DNA from: Mesorhizobium sp. B2-8-5 | GTDB lineage: Bacteria; Pseudomonadota; Alphaproteobacteria; Rhizobiales; Rhizobiaceae | Direction: 5' to 3' | NCBI RefSeq assembly: GCF_006440675.2 | Contig: NZ_CP083951.1 | Location: 4,373,501-4,437,500 of the forward strand | Length of the DNA: 64,000 nucleotides | Shown: positions 60,687 to 64,000 of the stretch, piece by piece | How positions within the stretch are numbered: position 1 is the first letter of the stretch | Layout: the number at the start of each line of letters is the position of its first letter | Notes under the pieces: generated by a model | The model's input: only the letters and a program-made list of their open reading frames with translations | Databases searched by the model: none | What the model was told of the DNA's origin: nothing | Made by a program: the position numbers and the translations under genes

Positions 60687-60773
60687 GCCCTGCACTGAGG
60701 TACCGGATTCACCCGAAAAGCGCCATGCACTTTCGGTCCGAGACTTTTCGTTTCAGGGCTTCCGGGCCGGCAG

Positions 60774-60858
60774 TGGTGGAGAGGGTTGGATTCGAACCAA
60801 CGTAGGCTAAGCCAACGGATTTACAGTCCGTCCCCTTTAACCACTCGGGCACCTCTCC
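60774..60858 (-). tRNA. tRNA-Tyr (anticodon GTA)
   Basis: An 85-base class II tRNA: acceptor GGAGAGG pairs with CCTCTCC, anticodon loop CTGTAAA, a long variable arm (GGCTTAGCCTACG region), T-arm GGTTCGAATCC, and encoded CCA. It is divergent from rlmB. Confidence 0.96.
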
Positions 60859-61057
60859 AGTCTGCCGCCGGAGCCATGCAACGAGGCATTTTCGCCGATC
60901 CGAAGCCCGAGTAAGATCTTCTCCGAAATCAGCGAAGCGCCTTATGGCGGCAAGGCCGGTGGGTGTCAACCGGCGCGGCGAGGGTTTTTCGAGGATGTCC
61001 GGCATTCATGTCTTCAGCCCATATCCTTAGCCGGACGGGACGGCTATAGAAGCCGCC

Positions 61058-61915
61058 ATGAGCGACGATAAAAGCAACAAACCCGGCACGCGCAAGGACA
61101 CCCACTACGCCAAGCTGAGGCGCGCGCACCGCGACCAGAAAGCGGGCGGGCCGCCGGCATTCCGGCCGCGCCAGCCGATGCAGCCGGGCGACGCGCCCGC
61201 CGACGGACTGGTGCGGCTTTACGGCCTGCACACGGTGCGGGCCGCGCTCGACAATCCGCGCCGCAGGATCAGGCAGATGCTGGTGACCCGCAACGCAGCC
61301 GAGCGGCTTTCGATCGACGACCTTGCCGCCCTGCCCTTCAAGGCCGAGCTGGTCGAACCGAAGGACATCGACAGGATCACCGGGTCCGACGCCGTGCACC
61401 AGGGCGTGCTGATCGAGGCGGAGCCGCTCAAGGCCAAGCGCCTCGACGCGCTCGGCGACACAAAGCTGGTGCTGGTGCTGGACCAGGTGACGGACCCGCA
61501 CAATGTCGGCGCGATCCTGCGCTCCGCGGTCGCCTTCGGCGCCGGCGCGCTGATCACAACCGCCCGCCACAGCCCGCAGGAATCCGGCGTGCTGGCCAAA
61601 TCCGCCTCCGGCGCGCTGGAGCATATCGACCAGATCGAGGTGAAGAACCTCGCCGATGCGCTGGGTCAGTTGCACGAGGCCGGCTTCCAGACCATCGGAC
61701 TCGATTCCGAAGGGCCGGCAGAGCTGGAAAAGACCTTCGACGGCGAAAAGATCGCGCTGGTGCTGGGCGCCGAAGGCAAGGGCCTGCGCCAGAAGACCCG
61801 AGAGACGGTCGCCGCGCTCGCTCGCCTCGACATGCCGGGCGCCATCCACTCGCTCAACGTATCGAACGCGGCAGCGATCAGCCTCTATGCGGCAAACGTA
61901 TTCCTGAAGCGCTGA
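61058..61915 (+). CDS. rlmB: TrmH-family 23S rRNA 2'-O-methyltransferase (RlmB-like)
   Basis: The 285-residue SPOUT enzyme methylates a guanosine ribose in 23S rRNA (G2251 in E. coli). A basic N-terminal extension of about 45 residues precedes the substrate-binding domain (LVRLYGLHTVRAALDNPRRRIRQMLV). The SPOUT knot motifs are DQVTDPHNVGAILRSAVAFGA, LVLGAEGKGLRQKTRE and MPGAIHSLNVSNAAAISLY. The extension is usual in alphaproteobacteria. Confidence 0.93.
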   Translation: MSDDKSNKPGTRKDTHYAKLRRAHRDQKAGGPPAFRPRQPMQPGDAPADGLVRLYGLHTVRAALDNPRRRIRQMLVTRNAAERLSIDDLAALPFKAELVEPKDIDRITGSDAVHQGVLIEAEPLKAKRLDALGDTKLVLVLDQVTDPHNVGAILRSAVAFGAGALITTARHSPQESGVLAKSASGALEHIDQIEVKNLADALGQLHEAGFQTIGLDSEGPAELEKTFDGEKIALVLGAEGKGLRQKTRETVAALARLDMPGAIHSLNVSNAAAISLYAANVFLKR

Positions 61916-61946
61916 GCGCGCCTCGAGGCCGGGGCATCGAAGCGAA

Positions 61947-61978
61947 AACGGGTCCCAGCGACGACGCAGGAACCCGTT
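61947..61978 (+). terminator. Weak terminator-like hairpin after rlmB
   Basis: AACGGGT and ACCCGTT, with inner CC/GG, pair across a loop of about 15 bases and are followed by TCT. It lies 31 bases after the rlmB stop. Confidence 0.4.
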
Positions 61979-62032
61979 CTCTGACAGGAAAAGAGCAGGC
62001 GGCGTGGGAACGTTGAGCCGCCCGCTCCTGAC

Positions 62033-62950
62033 CTAAGCCGCCTTGCCCTTGGCTTGCGTTGCTTCCGCGCCAACCTCATGCGCCGCCATCCGCTCCAGCG
62101 CCCTGACCAGCGCCGAGTGATCTTCGCTGGACCCGCCATTGGCGGCGCAGGAATTGAACAGCTGCTGTGTCGTTGAAGTGTTGGGCAGCGACACGCCCAG
62201 CGCCTTGGCGCCTTCCAACGCCAGATTGAGGTCCTTCTGGTGCAGTTCGATGCGGAAGCCCGGCGCGAAGGTGCGCTTGATCATGCGCTCGCCATGCACT
62301 TCGAGGATGCGCGAAGCGGCGAGCCCGCCCATCAGCGCCTGCCTGACCTTGGCCGGATCGGCGCCGGCTTTGGAGGCAAAGACAAGAGCCTCGCCGACGG
62401 CTTCGATGGTGAGCGCCACGACGATCTGGTTGGCGACCTTGGTGGTCTGGCCGACACCGTTCGGGCCGACCAGCGTGATGTTCTTGCCCATCTTCTCGAA
62501 CACCGGCCTGGCGCGTTCGAATGGCTCTTCCTCGCCGCCGACCATGATGGTCAGCGACGCCGCCTTGGCGCCGACCTCGCCGCCAGATACCGGCGCGTCG
62601 AGGTAATCGCAGCCGAGCTCATTGATCTTTTTCGCGAATTCCTTGGTCGCGATCGGCGAGATCGAGCTCATATCGATGACGAGCTTGCCCTTCGACAGAC
62701 CGGAGGCAACGCCGTTCTCGCTAAACAGCACGTCGGCGACCTGCGGGGTGTCAGGCACCATGGTAACGATGATGTCGGCGGCCTTGGCCACCGCATTGTG
62801 GCCGGAAACGGTCTTCAGGCCCTTGGCCAAGAGATCGGCCGGCGGCTTGGAGCGGTGATCGCTGGCAATGACCCTGTAGCCGGCGTCGAGAATGTGCCCC
62901 GCCATCGGCGCGCCCATGATGCCGAGACCGATGAAACCGATGGTTTCCAT
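62033..62950 (-). CDS. glxR: 2-hydroxy-3-oxopropionate (tartronate semialdehyde) reductase
   Basis: The 305-residue NAD(P)H enzyme of the 3-hydroxyisobutyrate dehydrogenase family starts METIGFIGLGIMGAPMAGHIL (Rossmann GxGxxG) and has the substrate loop DAPVSGGEVGA and the catalytic Lys in TTKVANQIVVAL. It reduces tartronate semialdehyde to glycerate. It follows hyi by 107 bases; an upstream in-frame reading is not conserved-looking. Confidence 0.92.
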   Translation of the reverse strand: METIGFIGLGIMGAPMAGHILDAGYRVIASDHRSKPPADLLAKGLKTVSGHNAVAKAADIIVTMVPDTPQVADVLFSENGVASGLSKGKLVIDMSSISPIATKEFAKKINELGCDYLDAPVSGGEVGAKAASLTIMVGGEEEPFERARPVFEKMGKNITLVGPNGVGQTTKVANQIVVALTIEAVGEALVFASKAGADPAKVRQALMGGLAASRILEVHGERMIKRTFAPGFRIELHQKDLNLALEGAKALGVSLPNTSTTQQLFNSCAANGGSSEDHSALVRALERMAAHEVGAEATQAKGKAA

Positions 62951-63057
62951 GAAAGTTCTCCGTCGTGTTTGTCGAGGTCGCGTTCCTTCGCGCCCCTCTC
63001 TGGCCTGCCGGCCATCTCCCCCACGAGGGGGGAGATCAGCTGTTTCATCGCCGGCTC

Positions 63058-63855
63058 TTAAGCCGCGGCGCTTCCCTGCCCGGCGAATTCGCGGAACCAA
63101 CCGAGCCCGGATTCCGTGCCGGCCTTCGGCTTGTACTCGGCGCCGATCCAGCCGGAATAGCCGAGGCGGTCGATGTGGTCGTAGAGGAAAGGATAGTTGA
63201 TCTCGCCCGTCCCCGGCTCGTGACGGCCGGGATTGTCCGCAAGCTGGATATGCGCGATGCGGCCGAGGTTCGCCTCGATGGTACGGGCGAGATCCCCCTC
63301 CATGATCTGCATGTGATAGATGTCGTATTGCAGGAAGATATTCTTCGAGCCGATGCGGTCCATCAGCGCCAGCGCTTGGTCGCTGAAGTTGAGGAAGAAG
63401 CCCGGTATGTCGCGGGTGTTGATCGGCTCGATCAGCAGCCTGATCCCGGCCTGCTCCAGCTTCTCGGCCGCGAAGGCGAGATTGTCGGCAAAGACATTCT
63501 CCAACACCGTGCGGTCAGCCCCCTGCGGCGCGATGCCGGCCAGGCAGTTGATCTGCTCGCAGCCCAGCGCATGGGCGTAGCTGATCGCCTTGGCGACGCC
63601 CTGGCGGAATTCCGGCACGCGGTCCGGCAGCACGGCAATGCCGCGCTCGCCCTTCGCCCAGTCGCCGGTCGGCAGGTTGAAGAGAACCTGGCTGAGGCCG
63701 TTCTTCTTCAGGCAAGCCGCGACGACGTCCGGCGCATGATCATAGGGGCCGATATATTCGACGCCCTTGAAGCCGGCGCGGGCCGCGGCGTCGAAACGGT
63801 CGAGGAACTCATGCTCGCCGAAGAGCATCGAAAGATTGGCTGAAAAACGCGGCAT
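63058..63855 (-). CDS. hyi: Hydroxypyruvate isomerase
   Basis: The 265-residue TIM-barrel enzyme interconverts hydroxypyruvate and tartronate semialdehyde. It starts MPRFSANLSMLFGEHEFLDRF; metal-ligand regions are LLIEPINTRDIPGF, LQYDIYHMQIMEGD and HIQLADNPGRHEPGTGEI with the conserved Glu and His. It lies 27 bases after gcl. The related 2-oxo-tetronate isomerase (OtnI) family is the main alternative, but the gcl/glxR context favours Hyi. Confidence 0.92.
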   Translation of the reverse strand: MPRFSANLSMLFGEHEFLDRFDAAARAGFKGVEYIGPYDHAPDVVAACLKKNGLSQVLFNLPTGDWAKGERGIAVLPDRVPEFRQGVAKAISYAHALGCEQINCLAGIAPQGADRTVLENVFADNLAFAAEKLEQAGIRLLIEPINTRDIPGFFLNFSDQALALMDRIGSKNIFLQYDIYHMQIMEGDLARTIEANLGRIAHIQLADNPGRHEPGTGEINYPFLYDHIDRLGYSGWIGAEYKPKAGTESGLGWFREFAGQGSAAA

Positions 63856-63882
63856 GCTTTTTCTCCTTCGCCCGCCTGAAAC

Positions 63883-64000
63883 TCAATCCAACATCATGAT
63901 GGCCGTCGGCGCATCCTCGTTGCGTTCGGCAAGTTCCTCGAATTCGGTGATCTTGTCGATTTCCGTGCCCATGGAAATGTTGGTGACGCGCTCGAGGATG
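63883..64000 (-). CDS. gcl: Glyoxylate carboligase, C-terminal fragment
   Basis: Reading the minus strand from the window edge gives 38 residues, [19 protein letters not shown] then [19 protein letters not shown], and a TGA stop at 63885-63883. This matches the conserved C-terminus of the ThDP-dependent glyoxylate carboligase, which joins two glyoxylate to tartronate semialdehyde. The rest lies beyond the right edge. With hyi and glxR it forms a glyoxylate-to-glycerate operon. Confidence 0.85.
   Translation of the reverse strand, partial: ILERVTNISMGTEIDKITEFEELAERNEDAPTAIMMLD

Overview
The window looks like a chromosomal segment of a Mesorhizobium-type alphaproteobacterium (Hyphomicrobiales, Phyllobacteriaceae). 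Reasons: high GC; a glnB-glnA pair plus a second, GSII-type glutamine synthetase (glnII) divergent from a 63-codon gstI; two tuf genes; an ATP12-family F1 assembly factor; and the interspersed 40-65 bp palindromes common between genes of this group. Genus-level placement is inference from gene content, not from a search.

Layout. 1-1.4 kb: end of a GT4 glycosyltransferase and a GT9 heptosyltransferase-like gene (+). 1.4-5.0 kb (-): bifunctional NAD(P)H-hydrate repair enzyme (nnr), overlapping by ATGA a secreted protein with one CxxCH haem motif. 5.2-11.3 kb: nitrogen-assimilation locus, with glnB-glnA (+) behind a sigma-54 promoter and glnII (-) behind another, facing gstI (+). An accessory cassette of about 2.4 kb interrupts it (7.3-9.5 kb): a trypsin-like protease, a small protein with a probable frameshift, and a divergent HEPN-like protein. 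11.3-20.3 kb (-): MHS-type transporter with a large periplasmic insertion, ATP12 chaperone, EamA exporter, RluA-type pseudouridine synthase, LpxO-like hydroxylase, rarA and a DegP-type protease.

20.4-39.6 kb (-): the str-S10-spc-alpha ribosomal super-operon, rpsL-rpsG-fusA-tuf then rpsJ through rplQ, including secY, adk and rpoA. 40.0-42.0 kb: a small conserved protein, a galactose-dehydrogenase-like oxidoreductase and an O-methyltransferase. 42.2-54.3 kb (-): secE-nusG-rplKAJL-rpoBC. Then tRNA-Trp, a truncated haemoglobin, a tandemly duplicated periplasmic ClpP-like protein and the second tuf (57.3-58.5 kb). 58.7-61.9 kb: EamA transporter, YeaQ-like membrane protein, YidB-like protein, tRNA-Gly, tRNA-Tyr and rlmB. 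The right edge holds gcl (partial)-hyi-glxR (-), a glyoxylate-to-glycerate pathway.

Most of the window is core translation, transcription and nitrogen machinery. The novel-looking material is the 7.3-9.5 kb cassette, the ClpP-like double-domain protein whose second copy lacks the nucleophile, the CxxCH secreted protein, and several repeat or hairpin structures inside ribosomal operons and in front of the O-methyltransferase. I saw no CRISPR array, rRNA gene, insertion sequence or integrase.
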